Assembly: GCA_018857735.1 (NCBI GenBank)
Contig: JABMCL010002073.1
Coordinates: 569,501 to 633,500 of the forward strand
Direction: 5' to 3'
DNA from: Alviniconcha marisindica
Taxonomy: Eukaryota > Mollusca > Gastropoda > Provannidae
Length of the DNA stretch: 64,000 nucleotides
Shown: positions 1 to 11,640 of the stretch, one piece after another
How positions within the stretch are numbered: the first letter of the stretch is position 1
How the letters are laid out: every line of letters starts with the position of its first letter
Translations under genes and position numbers: made by a program
Notes under the pieces: generated by a model
Seen by the model: only the letters and a program-made list of their open reading frames with translations
What the model was told of the DNA's origin: nothing
Databases searched by the model: none

Positions 1-1203
1 TTCAGTGTACGTGGGATGGCAACAGTCTGTACAAGTCTTACTTTCTTTCCCTTAACAGTAGCCTCTCTTGGTAACGGCAGCATCAGAGCCACCAATTTGA
101 TACAGCATTTAGGCAGCTTAAACATAGACAAATGAGTCCATAACTTTAAACACATTCAGGCCAGTTAGACAGCCCTGTCTGCACTTCATTCTTGCCACAA
201 AAAAATCAGTGTGGTCATCATTCAGAAGTCACTGGGGGTTATTTGCTCCTTATACATACATAGGCCCAGATGACTGATGCAAGGGAATGACTGATGCACA
301 CAAAAGAATAGAATGCCTCAACTATCAAAATCAAAGGTTTTCAAAAGGCACTCCTATTATTTTTCACTCCCCTTTAAACCAAAAAAGAAATGGGTGCATG
401 CAAATTCAGTGAGTGCAGACAGCAAGTCCTATTGATTAGTCTTCAAAAGACACAATTTAAGAGAAACAGCAGATTCAAACTTTCAGGTTTCAGTCAGAAT
501 TAAAAGCAGCAGTGAAATTGAATGAACACAAAGAGAACATTGCTAATAATTAATTCATTGCGTGCAACTACAAGTTCATCCTTATTTTTCTGTTGACATT
601 ACAGTTCAACTGCTGATCAATAATCAAGCGAAGGTAAAGTGTTCCCCAAGGACTGGGTATCATGTTTGTTCAATGATTTCTGCTGGCAACTCCTGAGCCG
701 AGGTTTCAACTCGTTAGCTAGTTTCATTTCAAAGGCTGCTGCATTTGCAAATCATTCTTATACCAAACACCACGAACACATCAAGTAATTATGATGCCCA
801 AGACCCTGGTTCTGCCCTACCAATGAGTTTGCTGTACCAATGAAGTACCTTTCCCAAAGCTGCTAAGCCAGAGGCACATGCAGTGAACTACCCCTCATGA
901 TTCTGCTGTCATGTTGCTGTGATTGACTGTGTCTGTCTGTATGTCTGTCAACTTCAGATTCAACAGCACCTTTTGGAGAACCAAGTAGCATGGGCAACAA
1001 GCACAAAGTACAAGAACTTTATCAATGGAATTGTCTCTGTTCCTGCTGACCGCTGCACTTACAACAAATTACCCTAAGTAGGATAATAATGTCAGGAACA
1101 TCTGTCCATGACCTCTCCCAATCTATCTCTTGAGCAGTTGCCATGGGGAAAAAGTCCATTTCTTAAGATCTGGACCCTCACCGTGACTTTTACACTGAAG
1201 ACA

Positions 1204-1337
1204 GCATTCCGTACATTTCACGCTTTACATCATGATCACGATAAGCAGCATTCCGTACATTTCACACTTTACATCATGATCACGATAAGCAGCATTCCGT
1301 ACATTTCACACTTTACATCATGATCATGATAAGCAGC
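1204..1337. repeat. 44-bp tandem repeat, three copies
   Basis: A unit beginning GCATTCCGTACATTTCAC recurs at 1204, 1248 and 1292 with one or two changes, giving a 44-bp period. Each copy contains a short palindrome around TCATGATCA. Confidence 0.85.
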
Positions 1338-1696
1338 AACCCAACCTTTTCATGAGAGATGACCGCTGATGATAATGGACCACCAATACAAAGTTTGGGA
1401 ACAGATGGTTCTGTGTTTCAGAAGATAGCATCAGACAAAACACATCAGACACGCAAGCAGACAGACAGACAGATGGACTTAGTGATTCCAATACATAACA
1501 GTTACAGGGGGAAGGTGGGAGTAAGTACCACTTAATCATTTGCTGGGGGGTGGAGGTGGGGGGTTAACTTTGTTAAACGAAAGGTTATCACAATAAGAGA
1601 CAGTCATCACTATACCCTAAAATACGTCTAGTCTGAAACAACTGAGCTTCAAGTACAGACTGTCATACATACATGCATGTACATGAATACATGCAT

Positions 1697-1698
<2 letters not shown>

Positions 1699-1751
<53 letters not shown>
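1699..1751. repeat. (CA)n microsatellite
   Basis: An uninterrupted AC dinucleotide run of about 50 bases. Confidence 0.95.
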
Positions 1752-2170
1752 GAGGAAAAGGCAGAGCACACAATAAGACAAAGAAGAAAAAGCTGCATTA
1801 GCTTCAGTGTCCGGGGACCCTGAACTGAAGAAGCAAGCAAGGCCCCTCCCCAAGGACCTGGCCTGCATGCAGGTACTGTTCCGAGCAAGAGTTCTCCAGG
1901 AACCGTCTAGCTTGAAACTGTTTGCATCCTCTTCACACTCACTGTGATATGGTGTGAATACAAACGGTATAATCATTATTTAATGGGCAAACAGGTCACC
2001 TGCACCACAGTGCAAACTACAGAGTTTGCGTTAACCTGTGGCGTAACTTCCATTACTTTACCAGTTAGGACCAGTCTGTACCAGAAAAAGAAAAAGAAAA
2101 TCATGGAATCAGTCAGATGTACCAGCTGTTATTTTATCTGACCAGTTCTCAACAACAAAAATTTAAAAAG

Positions 2171-2178
2171 CACAGAGA

Positions 2179-2209
<31 letters not shown>

Positions 2210-2350
2210 TGTAAGGCGTTTTTGTTTGCTTGTGTGTGTGTGTGTGTGTGTGTGTGTGCATGTGTGTGTGTGTGCGTGTGTGCATGTGTGTGTGTGTGCG
2301 TGCGTGTGTGTGTGTGTGTGTGTGTGCATGCATACGTACACGTGCACGTG
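2171..2350. repeat. (GA)n then (GT)n compound microsatellite
   Basis: GA repeats (about 2175-2210) are followed by an interrupted GT/GC-rich run to about 2350. Frames crossing it are artefacts of the dinucleotide composition. Confidence 0.9.
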
Positions 2351-2425
2351 TATGTGTGTTCTAAATGGGGAAGGAAGCATGGTGGTTGCTAGTACAACTC
2401 TATCTGACCGATTACAGTGATACCC

Positions 2426-2482
2426 GTCCCTGATAAGCCTTACGGTTTCTGTGGACGTTCAGCACCATGTTTACTTACTTAC
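2426..2482 (+). repeat. Dispersed SINE-type 3' tail
   Basis: The segment contains GATAAGCCTTACGGTTTCTG followed by TGGACGTT, AGCACCATGTTTACTTAC. The same tail recurs at 8529, 11453, 15951 and 17632 on the plus strand, and at 12408 and 44303 on the minus strand. Confidence 0.75.
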
Positions 2483-2973
2483 AGTTATCATCTGACCAGT
2501 TTCCATGAACCACTTTTGCCACCTAATAGCTGTCACACCAGTTTGAAAAAAGTCTATTGTGATCACTGTATTATATTTCTGTTGTCTGTTGTACACACAG
2601 CCTTTCACAACAATGAATGTGAACATGTTATGTTAGTATTCAAGCCCTGTTAACCACTGTTGTTGCCTCACCCAAAACTAACTTTTGTCCTGAGATGACC
2701 CTGTGCTGCTGACAGGATATTAAAATGCAGTTACTAACTTAGTCTACTGATTTTGTCATTCAGTCAGCATGTAAAATGTTTACTTTCAAATGTTTTGTGC
2801 TGCGTGTACAAATGTAAGTGCCTGTGTTCACAGTTCTGTTTTATGCACAAGAAAAATAGCTTTCAAACCAGTTTCGCTGGGTCTGATGAAATATAAAATA
2901 AGATGGCACAGACCATTGAAACTTCCACCCATGCTGACCAGTTATTCAATGTCACTTTTTTTTTATCACTTGT

Positions 2974-3047
2974 CTCACACACACACACACATACACGCAT
3001 GCACACACACACGCACGCACGCATGCACGCACGCACACACACACAGT
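2974..3047. repeat. (CA)n/(CG) microsatellite
   Basis: An interrupted CA run with ACGC and ATGC variants. Confidence 0.9.
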
Positions 3048-3254
3048 GAAATAATATTGTTGCATAAATTCTGCCATGGACATTTAGATATATATAAGAA
3101 ATAGTGTTAAATATCATTTTCTTAAAGTAGCAAGCTTGTTTGTTAAGAAAAAGGAAAACAAGACAAGGAATAAAGCACCTATAGGGACCAACCATCAAAC
3201 TCTACGCAAAACTGGTAAAACTGTAAGTACAATACTGTAACTCTTGTCACTCAC

Positions 3255-3449
3255 CCGTGCCGGTGGTGCAGACAAAATTGCGGTGATCCATGAAGTGGTC
3301 CAGGGTGTCAAAGACAGTGCTGCACGTTTCACACCTGAAGACAGGTGAGCTGGTGCCTGCAGCAGCTGTTGACTCTGCAGTGCCCTGATCACCTCCAGCC
3401 GTCACCTGGCTTTCTTCTGGAGTATGCACAGGTGTGGCTGATGAAGGAC
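3255..3449 (-). CDS. ZNF423/521-like coding exon 3 with C2HC finger
   Basis: This 195-nt exon has a CAACAG acceptor and a GTGAGT donor, with phase 1 at both ends. Its second half encodes one zinc finger (CETC ... H-RNFV-C). The finger corresponds to the isolated N-terminal finger of ZNF521/ZNF423. The next exon is not in the window. Confidence 0.78.
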
Positions 3450-5246
3450 CTGTTGGGTTGTAAATTATGGGATGACTGATCAAATGTGCTCAGGCAGTTG
3501 ATGACAGTAATTAATAACATTCAACAGTCAACAACAAATAAATCTCCGATAATATTCTATTATGATGACAGGAATTAAACGCATTAAACAGCAAACAACA
3601 AACAAATCTCCTATAATAACCTGATATAATTACACGCATCAAATCTTTATAAGTATGTGACTGAAAAGACTGAGCAGTGCGTTTATAAACTAAACTTGGA
3701 GTTGCCTTGAACAAAGCACTCAATCAATTTCCAAGCAAAATCATCTTCTGTACAATTTTAATAGAGGGTTCCTCTGTGAGCTGTAAGACACACCTCCCAC
3801 AGTGACGGTTTCACAAGCTTTCGACCTGATCGCCAGGTATAACTGTGTTGGCTGGTGAAATGCACAACAACTGGAGTCTGATTTCAGCATTCAGATAAAT
3901 GTAGTTTGCTTTGTCTCATTGCAACAGATACAGATCTCTCAACATCAATGAACATGTGCCACTACTGATTTTGATTTATTTATTTTTTCAGACCCCATTT
4001 ATTTATCTCTCATTTCTATTATTACGCTACTTTTAGCTAATAGCTGCACAAATCTTGAATTCTCTACCTTCTGCTCTCTATCACAGTCCTTCACTCCCTG
4101 TCTTCAAGACAAGTCTTTAAAACTTACCGTCTCAAATCAGTATAGCTTCTTTTTCAATGTCCTTCACAGTCCTTGTCTGCTGTTTATTGGCATTGTGCAT
4201 GCATGTGTGTGCGGTCATATGTGTGTGCTTGTGTATGATGTGTGTGCATGCAATCATATGTGTGTGTGTGTGTGTGTTGGGGGGGGGGGGGGGGGGGGGG
4301 GATGCGCGTGATTCACTTTGCTTGGTATGAATAAGTATGTATATTAACATATTTTTATGTCACTGATCATTTGTGTGTGAGTAATTGTGCATTGCATGTT
4401 TTTCTTTAATTAAGTTCTTAAGCACTTTGAGACTCTGAAAATGCTCCATAAATTCCTTTTCTTCTATTTTTTTTTTTGTGTGTGTGTGTGTGTGTGTGTG
4501 GCTTAGATTGTGTGCTAAACACGGCAGCTGCTCTTTGGGCTTTTCATGAAAAATATTGTATGTGACGTTTTGATTGGCCAAAATGAGCAGCCAATTACAG
4601 AACGTTAGCATAATACCCTGTGTAAAATATCCACCCCTGTTCTCCCTCACCACCCTCTCATAAACAGTTCTGCCAAGCCAAAGCATCAAGTGAGAAATAT
4701 TGTGGAAAAACAAGTAACTGCAGCTGCTGGATTCAGTCTCAGAGGGGCAGGCAACATTTCAAGTGAAATCTTCCAGTAATTCTAGTACAGACAGTACAGA
4801 CAGTGCGCATGTAACAGACAAGGGTGTGGCCCCTGGCAATACACAAGTACACTGGAAGAATGAGCTGCACAGTTGTGGGAGTTGCAGTTCAGCCAGTTCA
4901 TATTTACATATAATCAACTGCACAATTGTTTAGTGATTAAATGTCGAATAAACCATGTTTTCACTGCAGTTCAGCCACTGTGCATGAACTAATCAGCAGT
5001 TTACAGGAGTGAGGCATTTAATCCTGTGGTATGAAGTCCTGATCAGACCTTCATGGTTGACTGGGCGTTAAATGCAAACTCACCTTCATTTACGTCACTG
5101 TCCCCTGTCCAACCAGACGAGGCCGATGGGGTGGATAAATCATGCAAAGATGGTGGACCAGCCTCCTCCTCCCTTTTGTCCACCATTCCCTCCACTGAAA
5201 ATAAAAAGACACTTTCAACACTCTGTCAATATATCAATATAAGCTA

Positions 5247-5283
<37 letters not shown>

Positions 5284-7397
5284 CATGCATGCATGTGTGT
5301 GTGATGGGAACAGAGCCACTTAAAGCATTTTTTTATTTTTTTAACTGAGCCACTTAAAGCAGTGGGAGGGGGAGAGTAAAACTGAGCCACTTAAAGTAGT
5401 GGGGGTGGGGGGGGGGGGGAGGGAGTAAAATGAGCCACTTAGAGCAGTGGGAGGTGGGGGGGGGGGGGGGGGGAGTAAAACTGAGCCATTAGGGGCAGCG
5501 GGAGGTGGGGGGGGGGGGGGGGGGGAGTAAAACAGAGCCACTGGCAGTGGGGAGGGGAGGGGGGGGGGGGGGGGGTAATTAAAGCTGGGAGGGGGGACGG
5601 CATTAAAGCAGGGGGGGGGGGGGGGGGAGTAAAACTGAGCCACTTAAAGCAGGGGTGGGGGGGGGGGGGGGGAGGGGAAAACTGACCACTTAAGCATGGG
5701 GGGGGTGGGGTGTGGGGGGGGGGGGGGGGAGTAAAACGAGCACAGCATGGAGTGGGGGTGGGAGGGGTGGGGGGGGGGGGGGGGGAGTAAAACGAGCCAC
5801 TTAAAGCAGTGGGAGGTGGGGGGGGGGGGGGGGGGGGGGAGTAAAACTGAGCCACTGTAGAGGAGGGTGGGGGGGGGGGGGGGGGGGAGTAAAACTGAGC
5901 CACTTAAAGCAGTGGGAGGTGGGGGGGGGGGGGGGGGGGGGGGGGAGTAAACTGAGCCACTTAAAGCAGTGGGAGGTGGGGGGGGGGGGGGGGGGAAGTA
6001 AAACTGAGCATTAAGCAGTGGGGGGGGGGGGAGTAAAACTGAGCCACTTAAAGGTGGGAGGTGGGGGGGGGGGGGGGGGGGGGGGGGGGGGAAGTAAAAC
6101 TAGCCATTAAGGAGTGGGAGGGGGGTGGGGGGGCGGGGGGGGGGGGGGGGGGAAGCTTACTTTAAAGCAGTGGGAGGGGGGTGGGGAGAGTAAAACAGAG
6201 CCACTTAAAGCAGTGGGAGGGGGGTGGGGGTGGGTAAAACTGAGCCGCTTAAGGCAGTGGGGGTGGGGAGAGTAAAGATGAGCAACTTAAAGCAGACTTG
6301 ACTGACCGACCACTGTACTGACCCAACAGAAGGTAGTTCTTTTTTCCTTTATGTCCATTTTTCCTTTAAAAAAAAAAGAAAAAAAAAAGCCTACTTTTAC
6401 AGCAACCACAAATAAATTTTCAAATTACACAATTTTGCAAACAGATCAAGTTCACCCAATCAGACCCACTGCTGTAGGTGAGATGACTGGCTTGTGAAGA
6501 CCTGAGCACCTTTAGCATCACCTAGGCTGCCAGTTACTGCTGCTGTTAACAACCATTACTAATCTGTATAGATCCTGTGTGGCCAAATGTGACACAGAAC
6601 ACTTACTGACAGTAGCAGGAGGAGGAGGAGGAGTGTAATGACCTCAAACCACAATGTACAGGACAGAACCCTACTCAGTCGGTCAGTTCATTCACTTTGT
6701 TCATTTACTTTGTGCGTGTGTGACTATTTGCAATTTTACTCCTCTGCTGGTATTTGCTCACATACTATGAACATGAATGCATGCCCATGTGTGTGTGTGT
6801 GTGTGCGTGTGTGGTAGAAAAAGAGCTATATTATATAGTTTACAGTTCTGCCTTAGTACTGCTTTACAGATGTCTATTTTCATACAGATTGTGCGTGTGT
6901 GTGTGTGTGTATGTGTGCATGCCTGCGTATGTGCACGCAAACGTGTGTGTGTGTGTGTGTGTGTGCATGCGTGTGTCTGTCTGTCTGTCTGTCTGTGCAT
7001 GCATATGTATGTGCATGCATCCGTGCACACTACTGAAATGGACAAATTAAGAGGACACCAACAACAGAGACAGGGACAGAGCTGGCAAGTATAGACAAAC
7101 TCGGAGAAAATCAGCAACAAGAAAGAGTCTCACTCACACAGACAAAGGCTGGTCTAATTAGAACAGATGAACCTTGAACAAACAAAAACAGAGAATAATT
7201 TCAAAGTGAGCCAGACAGAGTCACAACCAAAGACCATGTTTAAAATGGACACATGTTTATGATGCAATAGCTGTGATCTGGAGAGTGCCATATATTTCTC
7301 TTCAGTGTGTATTGCATCATTTTTGTAGTAAAAGTAATATCATTATCATTGTATCTGTATAGCTTAGATGTTAACAAAAAGTAAAGGTCCTGAGTAA

Positions 7398-7451
<54 letters not shown>

Positions 7452-8411
7452 TTTTTGATTTTTGTTTGTTTTGTTTTTGTTGTTTGGTTGGTTTGCTTTG
7501 TTTTGTGTAGTTGTTTTGTGTGTGTGTGTGTGTGTGTTGTTTTTTTGTTGTTGTTGTTGTTTTGTGTTGTTGTTGTTGTTGTTTTGGGGGGTTGCTTGTT
7601 TTTGTTTTGGTGTTGTTTTGTGTTTGCTTGGGGGGGGGGGGGGGGGGAGCACAAACTTTTTCATGTGCACATTATTAGGGATTCTTGTACAATCTACAGT
7701 TCATCTGCTGTACAGGCTAAACTTCAAGCCAGTTCTGTTCTCACTCCCTCCCTCAGCTTCAAACTCTCCAAAAACCTCCACGCAGCCCACCCGCTGCTAG
7801 CTTTTGGCCCTGTCTCCAGGCCCGAGACCGCCGAGGCCCATTATCAGGCGGGATTGAGGTCGAATCCCAGCGGGATACCCCCTAGGGTGGCTCTTGTCTG
7901 ACGGCGGCTGCCCAGGTGAGCCTGCGCGCTTGGCTACCCAGGTACGCCCCCCTCCCACCCCCTGCCTCAGATAAACACGGGCTGCAGTGGGTTGCCATGG
8001 GAACGCGGCCCCCATGGGGTCCCGGTGTATAGCAGCAGCGCTGGGTGGCTTGACACATGACAGAAAATTGTGCCGAGCTGCCAGCCGCACTCGTTTCCCT
8101 CTGAAGTGGCCGTGGGCACTGGAGGGGTTGTAGTGGCGATTTTGCGGACAGCGGGAGCTTGTATGCAAAGCTTCTGGTGGAGGCTGAGGTATAAGCGGCC
8201 CCGGACTCCAAGCCACTGGTTTACAACATCCGTCTTCCAGGATGGTGCCGGAAAGTGATGTTCGGTGCGTATTTAAGCAGAACGGACTAGAAGTGCTGGA
8301 AATGAGCAACACTTTTTTTCTTTTTTGTGTCAGTTCCCCTTCCCCCCCACCGTTTTCTTTTGTGTCATAAATGGGCAGATACTGTTGCACTGTTGCGCAA
8401 GAGAGAGAGAG

Positions 8412-8470
<59 letters not shown>

Positions 8471-8991
8471 ACACCTGGATACACACGCGTGCATACTACT
8501 CCTCTCCCGAATTTCGCCCTGATATTGTCCGTCCCTAATAAGCCTTGTGGTTTCAGTCTGTGGACGTTAAGCGGCACCATGTTTACTTACTTTCGCCCTA
8601 ATATAACCGTACTGGTTGACTGGGCATACAACTGACATCAAGTTACTTACCTCCCCCGAGTAAATCTGTTGCCAACACTAAAAACTACGGGCGACTGAAA
8701 TCACCTTATAATGATCCGATTCTGCCGAGTTGTAACTAACTGATACTGATAGTACATCACTAACTCAGTACTGGCATTGATTCTAGTCCTGCATAACCAT
8801 CCACTTGCACCGATCCCGTATCATCAAAACGTGTTGGTGTCAGAAGCCACCTGTCAATCGAGACCACATCATATTATACCCGATTGTTCATTAAAACATA
8901 ACAACTGACTGAACCATCTTCTGCACAGTTGGCGGCGGGGATGATTCTGGCAGCGTAGAACCACACTGATACATCGATATCAGATTTGCCA

Positions 8992-9030
<39 letters not shown>

Positions 9031-9616
9031 TGTGTGTGTGGGTGTGTGTGTGTGTGTGTGTTCGGTTGCTTTACTGTCTCCCCCCTAATGATGGATCTCC
9101 CCCCCCCCCCTCCCACCCCACCCACACGTTCTTCACTGTGAAGATTAACTTACTAGTTCACTTTTTTTTTTTAAATTAACGAACATTAAAAAAAAAAAAA
9201 AATCCAAGTCGTGAACTTCCCCAATCTTCACTAACTATCGGTGTGATGATCAGCAACCTATGAGTGTGAGGCGAAGGCTTGATCGAGTTCATGCAGTACG
9301 TGAGAACACTGACACTGATAGCCCAGTGAATGAAACACGTGTGTGCCGCGTCATGCGCCTGTGGTCCACAGCAGAACGATTATCAAAACAGTTACGACGA
9401 AAATCAGTAGCAACCAAACTAAATGCGAAAGTAGTCAATGTCCGAATAAAAACTGGAACCGAAACTACGCCGACCAATATATTTTTCAGGGGTGGGGGGG
9501 GGGGGGGGGGGGGGAGAGGGGGGGGGGGGGGAGAGAGAGAGAAGAAGAAAAAAAATCGAGGATTTGCGAGACTCACGTTTGCAAGACTTGGGCCGCGCCT
9601 GCTTCCTTCGTGACAT
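3255..9616 (-). CDS. 5' part of a ZNF423/ZNF521-like C2HC/C2H2 zinc-finger gene (partial)
   Basis: Three exons join in phase on the minus strand: 9616-9577, 5194-5084 and 3449-3255, each with consensus GTGAGT donors and AG acceptors. The product starts MSRRKQARPKSCK. This MSRRKQ motif opens SALL, FOG, BCL11 and ZNF423/521 proteins, where it is known to bind RBBP4 and recruit the NuRD co-repressor. After an acidic, Ser/Pro-rich linker comes one finger with spacing C-x2-C-x12-H-x4-C. The x4 spacing and the VFDTL core match ZNF521/ZNF423 (VFESL); SALL has H-x3-C and BCL11 has a longer loop, so ZNF423/521 is preferred. The main C2H2 array must lie beyond the left edge. Expected role: nuclear DNA-binding regulator. 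Family assignment is inference from the first 114 residues only. Confidence 0.75.
3256..5083. other. Intron between zinc-finger exons 3 and 2
   Basis: Intronic sequence of the minus-strand gene lies between 3450 and 5083. It holds GT-rich microsatellites (about 4203-4302, 4479-4500), a run of more than 20 G at 4280-4301 and nothing else recognisable. Confidence 0.6.
5084..5194 (-). CDS. ZNF423/521-like coding exon 2
   Basis: This 111-nt exon has a TTTTCAG acceptor and an AAG/GTGAGT donor. It enters and leaves in phase 1 and encodes a Glu/Ser/Pro-rich linker of about 37 residues (EGMVDKREEEAGPPS and onward) without a recognisable domain. Support comes from both splice sites and from phase agreement with the flanking exons. 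Confidence 0.75.
5340..6300 (+). repeat. G-tract minisatellite, about 16 units
   Basis: The unit is roughly GTAAAACTGAGCCACTTAAA, GCAGTGGGAGGT and then a variable G run of about 8 to over 30 bases. Unit length varies mainly through the G run. It lies in intron 1 of the minus-strand zinc-finger gene, so the transcript carries C tracts. Lengths of such homopolymers are unreliable in assemblies. Long proline-rich frames on the minus strand are by-products. Confidence 0.9.
6780..7020. repeat. GT/CTGT-rich microsatellite cluster
   Basis: Interrupted GT runs at 6788-6812 and 6892-6975 are followed by (CTGT)n and ATGC variants to about 7020. Confidence 0.85.
7399..7650. repeat. (CT)n and TTG-rich low-complexity tract
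   Basis: CT repeats of about 50 bases are followed by T/G-rich sequence including TTG trinucleotides, a GT run and an 18-G homopolymer near 7631. Frames across it are not genes. Confidence 0.9.
7797..8290 (+). repeat. GC-rich interspersed element
   Basis: A GC-rich block unlike its AT-rich surroundings. Its end (about 8205-8266: CCAAGCCACTGGTTTACAAC ... GGTGCCGGAAAGTGATG) is repeated at 11568-11640 and, inverted, at 14180-14225. It carries CpG and a B-box-like GGTCGAATCCC at 7859. Class is uncertain; a SINE or a fragment of a longer retroelement is possible. Confidence 0.55.
8400..8470. repeat. (GA)n-(GT)n-(GC)n microsatellite
   Basis: Purine dinucleotides pass into a GT run of about 44 bases and then GCGCGC. 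Confidence 0.95.
8529..8650 (+). repeat. Two dispersed repeat tails in tandem
   Basis: The first part is the CCCTAATAAGCC...GTGGACGTTAAG tail. The second part is CTAATATAACCGTACTGGTT followed by GACTGGGC and ending AAGTTACTTAC. The second motif recurs at 50006-50060 and, inverted, at 60895-60945. Both look like SINE or LINE 3' ends. Confidence 0.7.
8995..9062. repeat. (GT)n microsatellite
   Basis: GT run interrupted by two GGGTGT variants. Confidence 0.95.
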
Positions 9617-10130
9617 CTCTGCAGTTGCTGCGATGAGAATGACGGACGGAAAGAGTGGAACTACTGTGGTGAGCGCCCGCCGCTGCGCACTGGCAACATC
9701 GCACAGACTGGGGCTCGCCGCGGAGACCCGGCACAAAGCAACATTTCGCTCGGCATGTGGGATGAGGCTACGTCATGAAATGAATATTGAATTGCCCGAG
9801 AGCTAACAACACCCAAGGGGCCTCTCCCCCGGGGCTCAACCTTTCGCACGGACCGCGCCGCGCCTGCGTGATTGAGGCGGGCCATGCGACCCCCTGGGGA
9901 AAATAATAGCGGGGTTATTTTTGGTCGTTGGCGGAGGAGCCGTGTTTCAAGATAACACGTGTCACGAATCCCGTGTCCTCGGGGAGTGAAAAAGGCTCCA
10001 TTCCCCGCTTGTCTGCCGTGCTCGCGATTTCCCAGCAGGGGTTCGCGCGAACATTCATATTGTGGATCTCGCGGATTGCGTCTGCGCGATGGTGTGGTCT
10101 GCTATGTCAAGGGAAATCACTCTAAAACCC
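9560..10130 (-). promoter_or_regulatory. CpG-rich promoter region of the zinc-finger gene (candidate)
   Basis: CpG and GC content rise sharply around and upstream of the minus-strand ATG at 9616, with blocks such as GCGCCTGCGTGATTGAGGCG near 9860. No TATA box was identified. Promoter function is inference from position and composition; the transcription start is not determined. Confidence 0.5.
9577..9616 (-). CDS. ZNF423/521-like coding exon 1
   Basis: The ATG is at 9616. Thirteen codons encode MSRRKQARPKSCK, then one base is left before a GTGAGT donor (9576-9571). A very short first coding exon carrying only the NuRD motif is typical of the MSRRKQ families. The start is chosen because the motif sits at the extreme N-terminus in all relatives. 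Confidence 0.8.
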
Positions 10131-10686
10131 TTTTTGAAAAGATCGTCTGCAGGTGATGCCAAGGGAGTGCTGACGCATACACTCAAAAAGAGAGTGCGCT
10201 TTGGTGAGTCTCAGACTGGAAGAAAAAGAAAGGAGATAAAAACAGAAATCAGGATACTATGGTGTAAATTTATATTATTTTACATCGGATACACAGAAAG
10301 TTAACAATTTCCCAATACAATAATTATCAGTGTCCGTCAGCCAGCCAAAACCAACCTTTTCGGTCATGGCGAGGGCACTACTGTAAAACATATAAATGAC
10401 AAAATGCCATGAACCTGACTTAGCCTTGATTTCATGCAGAATTTGGGTTACGCCGGTTTTGTGTCGATGCACTGATTCACCATTAAAGTGTGCGCGGGTC
10501 CCTGTGCACAGTCCGCGCACCATTTACCAACTTTGAACTGACTCGTGAGATGCCGCCGCCTTTGTCACGTCGCGCTAATCCAATGTACAAGTGAACTCCG
10601 TGATCGAGCTGTTAATGCAGCTTAGTACTGATCTATACTGTCATCAGCGGATCCAGTTTACGAATTTGGTGTATAGTAATTGTTAA

Positions 10687-10811
10687 CGTGAAGTTTTGAA
10701 TCTCTTTACTGATTTGAAGATGTTGTTGTTGTTTTGATGGCCCCCCCCCCCCCCCCCCCCCCAAAACAACAACAACATCTTCAAATCAGTAAAGAGATTC
10801 AAAACTTCACG
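10687..10811. repeat. Perfect 49-bp inverted repeat around a C22 tract
   Basis: The left arm 10687-10735 is the exact reverse complement of the right arm 10763-10811. The 27-base spacer is GATGG plus 22 C. Arms contain CTCTTTACTGATTTGAAGAT. No mismatch was seen over 49 bp. See findings for the biological and artefact explanations. Confidence 0.95.
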
Positions 10812-11452
10812 GGGGGGAGCAAGAAAAAAGCAGCACTTGATGAGAAAATCAAGTCAACTGCAGAGTGCAAATAGTGCGATTATTGCAACTGAACATCATG
10901 ACTGATACAAATCAGCGATTTTGTAGCCACCCCCCCACTCCAAAGCCGCCCCCCCCCACCCCCCACCCCACCACCACTACATAATCGGCAAAGGAACACC
11001 CGCCGTTTTAGTTTAGTCCCTCTTATAAAACTGACATTGTGTACGGATTGCAAGACAAGAATAATGCAGAGATTTCTCTGCCAAACGAAATGCTATCAAT
11101 CCGCAGATCAGTTGTGTGTGTTTTTTAACCCCCCCAAAACCCACTAAATCGCCCGTTATTGACCTTGGGGCTGGCAGGGGTCGGGGAGGGTCAACGTACT
11201 ACTAGAAACGGCACAGGAGTGCCAGTCAAGTGATCAGCGGTTGGCGTAGCCTACTGGAATACTGGTTTAGTAACATCGACCAGTCAATCACGGCTAGACG
11301 CTCCGCACTGGGCTGACGACCGGCACGGGTCATCCGTCCCGACCGGCCCATCGGCCTAGTTGTCTATTTTAATAGTCGCTCCGGTGCAGGGTTCACAGAG
11401 CTCAGGAGCTGTGTGAACGAGTCGAGGTGGCCGAGGTGGCCGTCCTGGGCTC

Positions 11453-11640
11453 CCGTCCGTAATAAGCCTACGGTTTCTGTGGACGTAAAGCAACACTCAA
11501 CCAGGGTTCAGCCGGACACGGAACCACTGGGTCGCCGCTGCGAAGAAAAGACTGAAGACAAACTCCAAGCGGTGGTTTACGACATCCTTCCTCCAAGGTG
11601 GAGTCGGGAAGGAAGGTGCCGGAAAGCGATGCTCGGAGTG
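11453..11640 (+). repeat. SINE-type tail plus shared GC-rich motif
   Basis: It starts with the CCGTCCGTAATAAGCCTACG tail and is followed by the segment (11568-11640) shared with 8205-8266 and, inverted, 14180-14225 (core GGTGCCGGAAAGCGATGCTC). Confidence 0.6.

Larger units (their letters stand above)
1..3254. other. Intron or flank downstream of the zinc-finger exon at 3255
   Basis: No exon could be supported here on either strand. Because the last recognised exon of the minus-strand zinc-finger gene ends in a good donor at 3254, this stretch should be intron of that gene, with later exons beyond the left edge. It contains a 44-bp tandem repeat, CA/GT and GA microsatellites and a SINE-type 3' tail near 2430. 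All open frames here are short and mostly microsatellite-driven. Confidence 0.6.

Noticed and set aside
5341..5903. Proline-rich frames (SPPPPPP repeats)
   Set aside because: Produced by C homopolymers of the G-tract minisatellite.
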